NCBI GenBank assembly: GCA_019155185.1 | Contig: CM032795.1 | Location: 11,077,795-11,141,794, forward strand | Direction: 5' to 3' | DNA length: 64,000 nt | Source: Beaufortia kweichowensis | Lineage: Eukaryota; Chordata; Actinopteri; Cypriniformes; Gastromyzontidae | Shown: positions 12,701 to 24,584 of the stretch, piece after piece | How the letters are laid out: each line of letters begins with the position of its first letter | Position numbering within the stretch: the stretch's first letter is position 1 | Notes under the pieces: generated by a model | The model's database searches: none | What the model was told of the DNA's origin: nothing | The model's input: the letters and a program-made list of their open reading frames with translations, nothing else | Program-made: the position numbers and the translations under genes

Positions 12701-15700
12701 ACAACAGAAAAACAATCGTATTTTTATCATATTGTGACTTTGCCGGGTAGCGATAATCTATACTGCATATTCCTCAACTGACTTGACCATGCTGATATTT
12801 TATAGAATAAAATTAACATCACTGTGATAATTTACTCGGTATAAACAAGTAACACATAGTCTTAATTAACACCAAGGAACAAGTTATTTGATCAAAAAAG
12901 AACTTAAATGCAAAGTCTTCTTGGATAAAATTGATCCAATGCATAAAATGATAAGTTGTACTCCAAACAATCACATAAAAAATGTGTTACTGTTATAAAA
13001 TTCAAGTAAATGTTCGATAATTGGATAATTCATTGCATTAAACTACCTAGTTTTGTTCTCATTTGTTTTATCACATTGCAAACTAATTAATAATTTGGTC
13101 TTCCAGTGATGTTCTTCATTTGATACCGTTTCAACAGTTTGTATGAGAAATGGTTGTACAGACTACAACAGAAGTACATTTGCCAGTATAATGACAAATG
13201 CCACAAGAGTTGCCACAGTACCATCTAGTGGATATTTCGACCAATATTTAACACATTAAAGCAAATTATAAAGCTCATTTCTGCAAGTTTTAATTTTTGT
13301 TCCATGTTTTATTTTTTACACAATATTAATTTGATCACATTCTAGTTTTTTTGAAGACCAAATACTTAACGTCAAAAATCACTTGACAGTAGCGCTTTAC
13401 ATTGGTATTTAATGACCCATTTAAGAGGCTGTTGTACTGTTGTAAACAAACAGTATGTAAACTCTTTTCATCTATGCAACATACAATGAGTTTTAGAAAT
13501 ATTTTAGAAATACTGAAACTGATTATGAATTTTGTGGTTGACTACTGTACTGTAGGATAGAAAATAGATACAGGGTGACATCTACAGGAAGAAAAAATAT
13601 TTCACTCGGCAGTCTCTATTTCTAGTAAAATACATTACATTTTTTATAATAATACATTTTTATATTTGATACATGTTTTATACTTGTATTATGTAATTTA
13701 TATAAAACCGTTGATAACATTTACAAAATCCACAGAGCCTGAGAAAATCAGCTTGTAAAATATTTTTCATTGGTGAAAAATTGAGCATTGGTTTTATGTT
13801 TTTGACAGTTTTTCCTAAAAGCATGTCATCAAAATACATCTTAAAACAACTTTGAAGAACAAATGTTTTCTTTAAATCCCTAAATGCTTAATTTAGTAGC
13901 AAAAGGACAACAGGTAATAATAATCACTTTTATAACAATGTGTGTATTTGGCATTGTTAAAGAGGTTAAAAATGAAGCACCCTATGCGTAAAAGCTTAAC
14001 ATTTTCTACAGCCAGGCTTTTCCGTAAATGAGGATTTAATGCTGACAGAAAAAGTGACACACGGCAAACAGTCATTATTATCGCAAGATATTAATCTCGT
14101 TTCACAAAATGCTAAAATCAGAAGAACAATTGCATTGTCTGACTTAATCTCCTGCTTATTGTGGAAATTGTTTTCCCTTTCTTTTAGCCTCTAGGGAATT
14201 ATAGTTTTAGAGCCAGATGTATTGAAGAGATAATTGTAAGTGAAAGTAAGAGGATGCCTTTATATTAAAGCTCAATTCCTCCCAATATTGTCATGCAGAT
14301 GGGACATTAACATAAAAAGAATGTCTAATCTGAGATCTCCAATCTTTGCCTCATTTAAATCTATGTGAGGCAGACAAAAGACTATTACATTGTAAAATTA
14401 AATAAATAAATAAACTAATTTATACCATTAGGGTTACACGAATGAAAGGGTGTGATCAGGTAGAAATAACCTTTTTCAGGTCTACTTTGTGAAGTGTAAA
14501 CTGGTGCTGTAATAATTTAGATCATTTAACTACAGTAGATTTAGTGATATTTATATTTCTAATGCAGATCAGGATTGTCTTAATTATTTTGTTTATTAAA
14601 AAAGCCACTTGCACACACAAATATATTAAATAAAGGTATCTATTCTTACTACAAAAATGATATAGTCTAGATATTCTTCTTCTGGAAAAGCATAGCAAGT
14701 GGCATTTAAAACTGCATGAGGTCTACGTTTTGTTTAAAAAAAAAAAAAAATGAAACTGCCTCTGCCATTTAACGTCAAGGCCAGAGCAGGAGCCCAGCTG
14801 ACTTCCCACTGTTCAGAAACTGGCGGCAAACTAGGCCTCATCAGATGGCTCCAGATCTCTCTTGAAGTGTCAGCTCCCCAAAATAGACTTGTGACCAGAG
14901 ACCAAACAAACAAAGGCACTCTGATCTTGTAAGTATCAGTCTGAGCACTCGCAAAGTCTCCAACCGTCCCCGGTATCGTGCTAATCAGTCGCTGGGGAGC
15001 AAAATCTGAAACGACGCACATCCTATTGGAGCAAAGTGTGGCGTCTCCCGCCTGCAAGCTGGACTTCGGTACAGGTTGCGGTGGAAACGTTGATGTGCAC
15101 CCTCTGTGTGGACGGCAGAGACAGAAGCGCGGCGGCAGCAGATGTCTCGTGGCGGAGATTATAAATAAAAGCGACCAGAGCAGGAGTGCACTGACGGGCC
15201 TTAGCGAGGTTGCTGTCAGGGTGGCAATGTCTTTTACTTACTGAAATGTTTCTCAGCAAGACACTTGGCCAATCTCTTCTACAATGACTGTGTACTTGTT
15301 ATTGGATTTGATGCTTGCTCTTGGTTGGGGGTCATATCATGAGCACCAGTGGAAAACTGTGTGTGAAGGTCAGCTTGGTCCAAGCTTGGTCCAAGAAACA
15401 TGAGGTTGAGATAATTTTCCATTATCTGTGAAGATAATGGAAAATGGAAAAGAGTATTATAATGTCTGGAAGTTGAAGAAGACCTAGTTGTATATGCACT
15501 TGTGGCACCTCCTTAATAACAAAACAGATTATGTATCCTTATACTGTATGTATCTCTTCTATGTAAAGAATGTATGTATGTATCCTTCTAAACTTCTTTT
15601 TCTTAAAAAAGGTCAAATTCAAATCTCAAACAGATGAAACTAAAAATTAAATAAGTGCTATTAGTTTTTAGACAGTGTAATTTAAATACAATGATGATGA

Positions 15701-17161
15701 TGTCATTTGCGTAACTTACGCAACACTGCCTAACAACATCATTTGTTGCAAATATTCAAAATGAAAGACAAGATACAAAATGTGATGCCATTCTTTTTCT
15801 GACACAGATTTTACAGAGACAGGCAAATTGCTTTGGCAATGCTGTTGACAGCCTGAAGAGAGAAGTGCTGAAAGGTGATTTAGGAGTGCTAATGAAGAAC
15901 ACACTCCTACTTGAGAAGGTAATTATCTTGGGTGCAATGTCTGAAGGAAGATTAAGTGTGAATCTAGCCCCAGAGGAGTATCACACACGTTTGCACCTGA
16001 GATGTTTAGGACAAAGTATGTCTTCTTCAAAACGTGTTGACAGCAGTCTGCCACCTACAGCTCTCAATTCTGTCAATATTAATTGCTGATAAATAGGTGA
16101 TGTTGCAGTAATATGTGCTTGTGTTTCCCCAACTTCCCTTTTAGTTGATGAGTAGAAACAAACTGTAGGGTTAATTGTGAGAACTGAAGTGAATGGATTG
16201 CTTTACACTGTCTTGTTTTACAAAAAAATATCTAAAAATGTCTAAATCAGGATATATTTCCAAAGCAAAATTATTGCTGAAGAAAATAGATTTAATCTTG
16301 TATGATTAAAAAAACAATTAGGAGAATTTTGGGTATGTACTTAATTCGAGTTTATTTTTTCTACCCCGTTAATGTTTTAAAATGTATCTTAATTTAAGTA
16401 TTTTTAGACATTTTTACTGGAAAACAAGCATGGCCACTTCTTACGTACACTACAAATAAATAATGAATAAACTATCCAAATATTATTTTTTATAATTTAA
16501 CGGAGCCTTTTTCTAATAAAATGACATATTCAATGTTTCGAAAGAAGTAAAAAAAATTGACAGCACAAGACTGTGATTACAGCCTCAGCTTACACGTGAC
16601 ACGACATAATCATCTCACTGTTAGCGTGTTAGCAGCTGGTAGGGCAACATCCTACTTCTTATACCCGGCTAACATGAGTCTAAACAAAGGATATTACTGT
16701 TGCCCATGAGCCTTATCGATCCAGACCCAAAGGATTCTTCAATGTAAACATTTATCTAATTCAATGGTAGGTATAAAGTAAGAATTAAGTCAACAGGTTA
16801 ATCTGTTTTTGACACGACTCCACTAGCTACATGTGATTAGCATTTAGCGGCTGACCAAACACATGTACTGTGCCCAGTGGGTTTGCTCAATTTAGCGATA
16901 AAGACAATAATCTGTTACTGTTATTTTACTGAACAGTTTGTTTAGTGTATATGTTGTGTGTTTGTTAAATATTAAGCCATAACGCTTCACATCTTGTTGG
17001 ACAGTGAGTTAGCTGTCTGACTATTACTTATTAGCTTGTCTGAAAGCTTCGATGCGTCTTATTTTATACCTGTGAGAAATTTACAACAGATTAATATAAC
17101 CATATAACCATGAATGCACATTAAGTGTTGTTATGATGACTGAAATTCTCTGTGTTTTTAG
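6739..17161. other. Intergenic region upstream of paqr3, no gene seen
   Basis: No supported exons are found. The region is AT-rich with islands of more complex sequence around 9290-9720, 11880-12610 and 14750-15250 that resemble candidate regulatory elements. The last of these has overlapping open frames on both strands but no splice chain or recognisable domain. The paqr3 promoter and its 5' non-coding exon must lie in or just beyond the right part (about 16.5-17.1 kb is plausible), but I cannot fix them from sequence alone. Confidence 0.55.
14750..15250. other. GC-richer island, candidate regulatory element
   Basis: A 500-base block of higher GC and lower homopolymer content starts directly after a run of 14 A residues and stands out from AT-rich flanks. 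Open frames of 107 and 78 codons (-) and 60 and 88 codons (+) overlap through it. That is expected when stop codons are scarce because of composition. None resembles a known protein. I read it as a candidate enhancer or conserved element with low certainty. It does not look like a processed retrocopy, because the A-run lies on the wrong side for the longer reading frames. Confidence 0.35.
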
Positions 17162-17195
17162 GACTCTGAGTGTGAAACTGGATGATATTGTCATC

Positions 17196-20100
17196 ATGCC
17201 ATCAGCAAAGGTGCTGAAAAACGCTCAGTACATTGAACTGGGCAGTTACCAGTATTGGCCAGTTCTGGTACCCAGAGGAATTCGCCTGTACACATATGAA
17301 CAGGTGCCTGGATTTCTAAAGGAAAATCCCTATATCACTGATGGGTACAGAGCCTATCTGACCTCTAGACTGTGCATTAAAAGGTGAGTACAGCTATCCA
17401 GATTTATCTGAAATCGTGCATATCCAGGGAAACTGAGTGAAATAGCATGTCTTAAATCTGTTACAGCCTTTTCATTCTGTCCAACGAGACTGTAAACATC
17501 TGGAGTCACCTGTTGGGATTCTGCTTGTTCTTCTTTTTGGGAGTTTATGATCTGCTGGCTGTGCTGCCTGTGTTAGGAGCATCCAGAGAGGACTATGTCA
17601 TCTATTCTATAAGCCTCTTCTGTTTCCAGGTAAGCCCATGCTGCTTATATTATACTTTTACAGTTTAATAATTGGCATATAACAACTGGATGTCATTTCA
17701 AATCAACAACTAGGGTCAATTATTCATCATTTAATCTCTGACCTCGTTTGCTTGTTTGGATCAGGTAATAAAAACTGATCTTTGATTAGTACACCTAATA
17801 CAAAAAGGCTTTATGTGATCATTGGATCAAACAACATTCACTATTACCAGAGTATGTTTGATTTTGTCACCTCCTAAACTCAGACCTGTCTAATTCTAGA
17901 TCTAAAGGCTTCATGGTGTTAGTAATAGACAAAAAATAGCAGCTTTTTGCTTGGCAGTCTTTCTGAAACGTTAGGATTAGGCAAAGTGCCTCTGCTACCA
18001 CTCGTGCTAATTCTCTCATAAAGATGTAATTATAGAATCATTTGTTTGGCTGTGTAGGTTCAGGTCTGAGCTGTTGGCTTAACCCTTGTGTTGTGTTCAG
18101 GCCTGTGGAGCAGTTGACTAAAAGAAAAAATGATGTGATTGTTTTTAATCTAATTGTTTTTCCCTACAAATAACATTTTTTTATTACATATTATCACAAA
18201 AACCAACAGCACCTTGTTTTATAAACGTGATAATATATAAATAAGTGATAAATGTATGGTCTCTCTTGTGCTTTTACATGCTCAAAATAAACAGGTATCT
18301 ATAAAAAAATCCTAATAAAAGAAACCTGTTTGCATGCATTTCTATAAACAACATTTACATGGAAGTTTGAGATTTGCCAGGTTTATCGCATTCAGTCATG
18401 TCACCACATATAGTCCACCTAGTAATTTAAAATGCAGGAAATCTGCCAGATGTTGTGTTATTATATCTCTCTCTCATGTCCAAAACCTGCAAATGAAAGT
18501 TTTTAATTTTGCACTTTCTGTATCATCTGCGCTAGTCAGGATGCTTTACTTTACGGTTACTTTTTTGTTACTTTTACTTTGTTACTGTTTTGCTTTATGC
18601 TACTTTTAACCGTTTGTGACAGAGAAAGCCATTTAAGGCTTTGACATGCAATACAAAATCTTGGTAATGGGCAAAAATGTACCTCTATTGATCGGTTTTT
18701 GCTCATAACCTTTCTCTGATAAACATGACATGTCCTGCCACGTTATACAATTACAACAATACAATTACAATTACAATTTAATCCGAGTAAGATTGTGCCC
18801 GTGAACACATTCTGTTACTTGATTTTGGAATAGAAATTTGTAAAGTGTTTTTTCAAAAATGTTAATGGCTGCATTGATTAAAAAACTGCTGTGGGCCAAC
18901 TAGAACATGAACACCACACAAGGGTTAAATTAGTAATGCTAGTGGATGATGAACACTTTGCATATATGAACCTCAGTAAGTCTGCTAGTGCTGTGGCCTA
19001 CAAATGTCTTTTTCTGTGTCTCAATTCTTCTGCTCAGGTGTGCATGCTGTGTTCTGTGGGCTATCACCTGTTCTCCTGTCACCGTTCCGAAAAAACCAGC
19101 CGCCGCTGGATGGCGTTGGACTACGCTGGAATCTCCATCGGAATTATAGGCTGTTACGTTCCAGGAGTGTTTTACGCCTTCCACTGCAATAACGTACGTG
19201 CAGCATCTGTTATTGAGGGGCCGAGCAAAGGCTACAGCGTGTGTGGGTTGTGGTTATTGGGATAGTGGACGGGTGTAGATTAATTAGGTAGCTTGAGGTG
19301 CATTGGTCTCGAGCAGCAGATGGTTGGCCTGCTTTTGTTTTGGGCATATGTTACCTGTGCAACAGATACAGAGCAAGAGTTCACCTGTTCCTGGGGAAAA
19401 CAGTCTGGTGTGTGCGCTGTGAATACTGTAAGAAAGACTGTGTGTTTATGTTTGTTGTAGAAGAATATATCAGATGGAATAGACAATTATTTTATGTTGT
19501 GATGCACATTTAGATTTAGCAGATGCTTTGTCCAAAATGACAAAGTACAACATATTCCTAGAATATTCTAACAATTAAACCCTAAAAACATTAGAAGTAC
19601 ACGCATGCATTAAGATGTGTTGATATTCCTGGGGGATTACTGTAGCACTGTAGGACTTAATTTCTCTCTTCCTTTCGTTTTGCACAATGGACCCCCTGTG
19701 GAGTGGCTTTGTACTGCCTGTATGAAATGATGAGGCGACGCTTGGCTTTGTATCTTCTTTGTTTCAAGCAAATACAAGAGTAGAGATTTCAGTGAAGTTT
19801 TCTGAAAACTTGGATCTTGGATATCCTAAGCAAGCTGCTTGCTCTCGTCCCCTCTACTCCCACTCGCTATTTGTCGAGCGCCACTGCGTTTGGCCACGCT
19901 GCTCCACATGGTTCTCCCCACATATTGGAAGTGCTGGCTTATTGTGCCCCAGAATGCGGCAGAAATCTGCTCCAGCCCAAAGCAGATGGCCGTGTTCGTG
20001 GACCCACTCCGTCACTCCTGTTCCCCACCATATGACATTCACACGTGGGTGAGCCATCTCCACTCTCCCCCTGCCAAGTGTTTAGCTTTGCTTTTTGGAT

Positions 20101-21101
20101 GACTACTCAATCAGCCAAGTGCCCCAAGAGAAAGAGAGACTGTTTTCTCTGTCGCTTTTTCTTGCTTTTGCGTTCTACTGAAGAACAAGTAAAATGTATT
20201 TATTCTGCATAGGGAGAGAGTCTGTATTGTGCAAATGATGCTTTGTGTTTGTTGTTCATGCTAATGATTATCTGTATTTTGTGTATGTGCAGTACTGGCG
20301 GCAGGTGTACCTGGTAACTGTACTGGCCATGATGCTGGCAGTGTTCTTCGCCCAGATACACCCGCAATACTTGACCAAGAAGTGGCAGCAGCTACGCTCT
20401 CTTATATTCTGTGCTGTTGCTGGATACGGCCTGATCCCCACCTTTCACTGGATCTGGCTCAGTGGGGGTTTTAGCACAGACATTGTACAGGTACGGTTCT
20501 TCTCTATCATTACAGTGTTTCTATAGAGCACCGAGTTAGCAATGCAAAGATTGTAAGCTTGATTCACAAGGAACACACATACAAATGTATGCTTTGAATG
20601 CATTTGAAGTCACTTTGGATAAAAGTTTAGGCCAAATGCATTATGTAAATGTAACTTGATGGGGAAATACAATATGAGAATGGTTGATTGGTAGCCATTC
20701 TTTTTTAATTATTCTTTTTTTTTTTTAGGAATTTGCATACAGAGTGCTGGTAATGTACATGCTTGCTGTAGCCGCTATCATCTTCTATACATCCAAAGTT
20801 CCAGAGCGGTATTTTCCAGGTACAGGTTATGTTTATAAGTTACATGAAAGCAGGTCTCCATTTAAAACTGGTTTTAAGGGATAGACTAAACCACTGGTGT
20901 AAGTAAGACAGGAAAACATTTAACAGTTTAAGTGCTGTTTTTGTCATTTTTACTGTAGGTCAGCTGAACTACCTGGGCTCCAGCCATCAGGTCTGGCACA
21001 TATTGGTGGTGCTTATGTTCTACTGGTGGCATCAGTCTGCACTTTTAATAACCAACTACCGTCACTCTCATCCTTGCCCAGATTACCCTCATCATTCCTA
21101 G
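17196..21101 (+). CDS. paqr3: Progestin and adipoQ receptor family member 3 (RKTG), complete, six coding exons
   Basis: Exons: 17162-17383 (ATG at 17196), 17467-17629, 19038-19193, 20293-20490, 20729-20819 and 20959-21101 (TAG). All have GT-AG junctions and joined phases, giving 312 residues (human PAQR3 has 311). The family is a seven-pass membrane fold. In mammals PAQR3 is a Golgi protein that tethers Raf kinases and dampens ERK signalling. The cytosolic N-terminus (residues 1-62) contains the conserved 'YIELGSYQYWPVLVP' stretch. Hydrophobic segments follow from residue 64. The PAQR metal-site residues are present: Ser/His in 'NIWSH' (73-77), Asp145 in 'MALDYAG', and HxxxH at 275-279 ('HQVWH'). 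The C-terminus ends 'CPDYPHHS'. The start is chosen because it aligns with the human N-terminus; upstream ATGs in the same frame lie in the intron. A 5' non-coding exon must exist upstream. Teleosts can have a and b paralogues; I cannot tell which this is. Confidence 0.96.
19506..19550 (+). repeat. Short copy of a common teleost interspersed repeat motif
   Basis: In paqr3 intron 3. The core resembles 'acatttagatttagcagatgcttt.tccaaa', a motif I recognise as one of the most frequent dispersed sequences in teleost genomes. An inverted copy lies at 20606-20656 in intron 4, so the two flank exon 4. Family assignment (SINE tail or decayed DNA element) is not certain. Confidence 0.55.
20606..20656 (-). 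repeat. Inverted copy of the common teleost repeat motif
   Basis: In paqr3 intron 4, reading 'cactttggataaaag' and 'ccaaatgcatt' on the + strand. This is the reverse complement of the motif at 19506-19550. Confidence 0.55.
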
Positions 21102-22050
21102 AGTAATGGGGTAGTGTATCCACTGAGGATTGTTGTTTACCATTTTAACTTATATTTAAGCTTAAACACATTCAATGTTTGTTAGTGAGGTGTATGGAAT
21201 TTTTTAAATGGTTGGCTAATTTGAAATACTTTTTATACATGTTGCATAAGTGCCTAGCTGTTGCAATTTAATTAGTTAGTAATAAAAGGCACTTGATATG
21301 GTAAAGCAGTGTTAGGCTTTTCGAATGTAAGGTAAAGAACCACTTCATAGTATCTGCCAGGGGTTGGGTTTGCAAGAATATGTATTTTTGTGTTTGTGTT
21401 ACATGCAGTATTTATCAGTGATGTGGGGGTAAAATAGTTTGTTACATTCTAGGCATTCGGTATTTTGTTCAATACTATTTCAGTTTCTACTTTTTGCATT
21501 TGCACGTAAAATACAGCCCTACTAACAAGTAGTACCACATTGCCATTTGTGGGAATGTGATTTTTTAATGAACTAGACTTATGTACACTACTTTATATTA
21601 GGTCTCATTTGCAAGATAGAATAAACCAAAGAGGTTTAATAGGGCTTGTTTAGGACTAGTTAAAAGTATTCTGTGGGTCGCTGCATTTGTAATTATGTAA
21701 TAGTTGTAGTGTGAAAGACGTCCAACTTGTTGAACCTTCATGAGGGATCTGACATGCTTTAAAGACTTGTAAGATTTTGATATACAGCTCCTTATTCTTT
21801 TCCTTGTTTTTCATTAATAATCTTAATTTGCATAATGCATCCGTTTTTTATAATAGCAGGTTAATAATGTGATGTTTGTCTTTGAGCTGTTATTGAACCA
21901 TGAGTGCATAGATTGACCATTTTAATTTATTTTGACCACACATGTTGGGAAGGCATATTTCAGACTTAATAAATGTTTGTTTGTAATGACAACTCAGTTC
22001 ATTCAGTTTTATGAAAATAAAATAAAGATGTTTAGTGTGTTTTTGTATTT
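21102..22050 (+). other. paqr3: paqr3 3' UTR
   Basis: AT-rich sequence after the TAG with AATAAA signals at 21281-21286, 21968-21973 and 22021-22026. The last is followed by a T-rich stretch (22027-22050), fitting a distal cleavage site near 22,040. Several alternative 3' ends are possible. No coding sequence is seen. Confidence 0.7.
22021..22026 (+). terminator. Distal polyadenylation signal of paqr3
   Basis: AATAAA followed within 30 bases by a T/GT-rich downstream element. It lies only about 65 bases from the oppositely oriented bmp2k signal. Confidence 0.65.
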
Positions 22051-22069
22051 ATTAAAAACAAAAAGATTT

Positions 22070-23196
22070 AGCAATCAACAAAAAACCTTTTATTGCATTG
22101 TTAGAGTGTAGTACTACATATGAAAGAAATGTAAGAGGAACTTAAGTCTCTGAAAACAAATACGTAAAAATGCTTTTTTGGTCTTAAATGTGATAATGTC
22201 TTGTTCCAATGTGCGATACCCTTAGTGCCTTTTGTTAACTGAAATTTAAAACATGCTCTAAACAAATAAAACCCAAAAATGCATTGGGCACAATAATTCT
22301 TTCCCTTTCTATGAGCTTTATGATTGTAGGTTATCTGTCATAGTGAAGCATATCTGCATTATTGATACTGACATTATGAAAAAGTTTAAGGTCAGCTTAG
22401 GGAATTATTAATACAAAAGCATAATTAATACAAACAGTGTGACTTATCACAATGCTATTTTTTCATATTCAACAGCATTGTCAAATAAACCGGTGTGGTC
22501 TTAATTTTGGAAAGGAAAACCATCCCTTTTGCACTTAGCAAGAACATTGTCACAAAATAGGAATTAAAAACATAGAATGCACTTAAAAATGTAAAAATTG
22601 TGAATGAGAGTAAAATGGAGAAGACTTGCACTCAGTTGACTCCATTGACACAAATGGGCTACAACATTTGTTATGTATTGGAGGTACAGTAAAGCAGGGT
22701 GGGGCGTTACTTGTATAAGGCTTCATGGTGTTTTAACTAATGTTATTGGTGGATCATGTACTAATCATCCACAGAAAGAGTTTTACCCACTCAGTGGTCA
22801 ATAATGGAATCTACTAACCTGGTATGTTTTCCTCTTGAAATGAAGGATTACGCACATCTCCATTTGTACTGAGCAAATAGCGCATATCGTGATGCAGCAT
22901 AGAAGGCTTCCTAGTGAGCAAAGGCTAAAGAATACGCTTTATAAAGCCTATTCAAAAACATCCATACGCCACAGGTTTAAGTCACCAAAAAGTTGTTATA
23001 GCTGTTCAGTTAGGTATTAAAATGCGTAGAAAACTACAAAAGTTGGATGTTATCTAAATTAAAGGCCTACGTCCCAATTGGCTGCACATAAACGGAGTAT
23101 ACAGCACAAGGTAAATTCAAAAGGCTGCTTGGACTTTGCATAATGTAGCAGTGTGTAAGTGTACCATCTCTTAAAATGTGCTGGAAGACGAGACGA
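22070..23196 (-). other. bmp2k: bmp2k long-form 3' UTR
   Basis: Non-coding, AT-rich sequence between the stop codon and the minus-strand AATAAA at 22089-22094. The 89-codon open frame on the minus strand here overlaps the stop in another frame and is not a gene. Confidence 0.6.
22089..22094 (-). terminator. Polyadenylation signal of bmp2k long form
   Basis: AATAAA on the minus strand (TTTATT on plus). It is the only canonical signal I found on that strand between 22,075 and the bmp2k stop codon at 23,197, which implies a 3' UTR of about 1.1 kb. Confidence 0.6.
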
Positions 23197-24584
23197 TCAC
23201 TGCTTTGAGGGGAAAGGTGCGGCTCCAAAAGGGTCGAGATCCATTTGTGGGGTTTGTGGATCTCCACTTTGGACCACGCATTCTGTGAAAGGTACAGCTC
23301 CAAAGTCATCAATCTTATTTCCATCAAACACACCATGTAGTGAGCTGGTCCTAGGCCTGCTATTGGAGGAATTTATCTCACTTTTGTTGTCTCCCAAGCT
23401 CTGGTGCTGACTGTGTCGGCTGCCATCTTGCGGATGAAAAGGGTTGGCATCAAACGGATCCAATAAGGCCTCTTCAGAGGGTAGCGCAGCTCCTTTTTCC
23501 ATCACCTCTCCCAGGGAAATACTGATGTTCTCTTTGGAGTCGGAAGCACTGAGAAACTCGTTGCTGCTCTGCGAGTCCCTTCTGCCCACCTTCTTGTGCC
23601 TTCGAACCCGTTCTGGGGTACGGAAGCTGGGCTTGTTGCTCTTTCTGCCACCGGTGGGTGTACCATGGTGGCGTTTGCCATTGTTGCCACTGGCCTCTTG
23701 CTTGGTTCGTCGTTGCCTTGAGGAGAGTTTCTGAAGGCTGCGCTGCTTCTGTCTCTGCTGCTGGGGGCTAGATTCATCAAAAGATGCTTGGCCAGAAATA
23801 TCCTCCTGGTTCTTGGAGGTGGGTATTAGGTGGCTGGGCTGGAAAGGCGAAAACCCAAATACATCCACAGTGTCAGGAGAAACAGGCGTCGTCTGGCCAC
23901 TGGGGCCATCGCCACTCTTGCTGGACTTGGAGAGGTTTCTGCTGAAAGGAGCTTTGGTGAACACATCAATCTCTTCTACAGCATTCTCCTGGCTTGCCTG
24001 CCTGAAAGGGGCTTTGGCAAAAATATCAATGTTCTCTGGAGATGCTCTGGGTTGACCGCTGCCAACAAAAGGAAAAGAACCAAATACATCCATGAAGCTT
24101 GCAGCAGACATGGTGACACTTGAATCAGGTGGAGTGATCACACTGCTGCCAGATTCAGCTTTGACATTTCCTTCACGAAAACCTGCAGGTTTGTCATCCA
24201 GCGACCTTGCTGACTTAAGTTTCGCTTTGCTACGGTCACAGTCCGAGTCAGAGCTTGGTTTGTCCTCCTCTTCTTCTACCTCTTCCTCAGAGTCCATGAG
24301 TAATGGCCTCTGACCCAGGTTTTCAGGCTCCGTGTCTTCATGTTCACTGTTGAGACCTTCCTCCTCTTCCGCTTCCTCATCTTCACTGCTTTTGGGAGAG
24401 GGCGGGTCAGACTCAAAATCACTATCAGATTCTTCTCCTGCTCTTTGAGCCAGTGCACCAGTGGAGCTACTTTTCTTTGCAGGTTTGGCTTCTTCCACAG
24501 ATGGTAAGGTGACATCTTGTGTAGCTGTTAGTCCTGCCACGGCAACAGCAATCGGACTCGTCTCTGCTGTTTGCACCCCAGCTC
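23197..24584 (-). CDS. bmp2k: bmp2k terminal exon 16 (C-terminal trafficking-motif region)
   Basis: The largest exon encodes residues 643-1104. It begins after a TTTTTAG acceptor in the phase needed to join exon 15 (G|GA, Gly). In order it contains a Ser/Glu acidic block ('SDFESDPPSPKSSEDEE', then EENLGQRPLLMDSEE-like sequence), five hydrophobic-acidic motifs of the type (I/V/M)D(V/I)F..(A/F/S)PF spaced through the middle, a basic 'QRSLQKLSSRQRRTKQ' segment, 'RVRRHKKVGRRDSQSS', and the DPF-containing end. These match the human BMP2K tail closely in order. This exon is what distinguishes the long from the short isoform. Confidence 0.96.

Noticed and set aside
14734..15057. 107-codon minus-strand open frame ending in poly-Phe
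   Set aside because: The Phe run is the complement of an A-run. The composition island has open frames in several phases and no domain.
18334..18609. 91-codon open frame in paqr3 intron 2
   Set aside because: It lies inside an intron, is AT-driven and Leu/Phe-rich at its end, and has no splice link.
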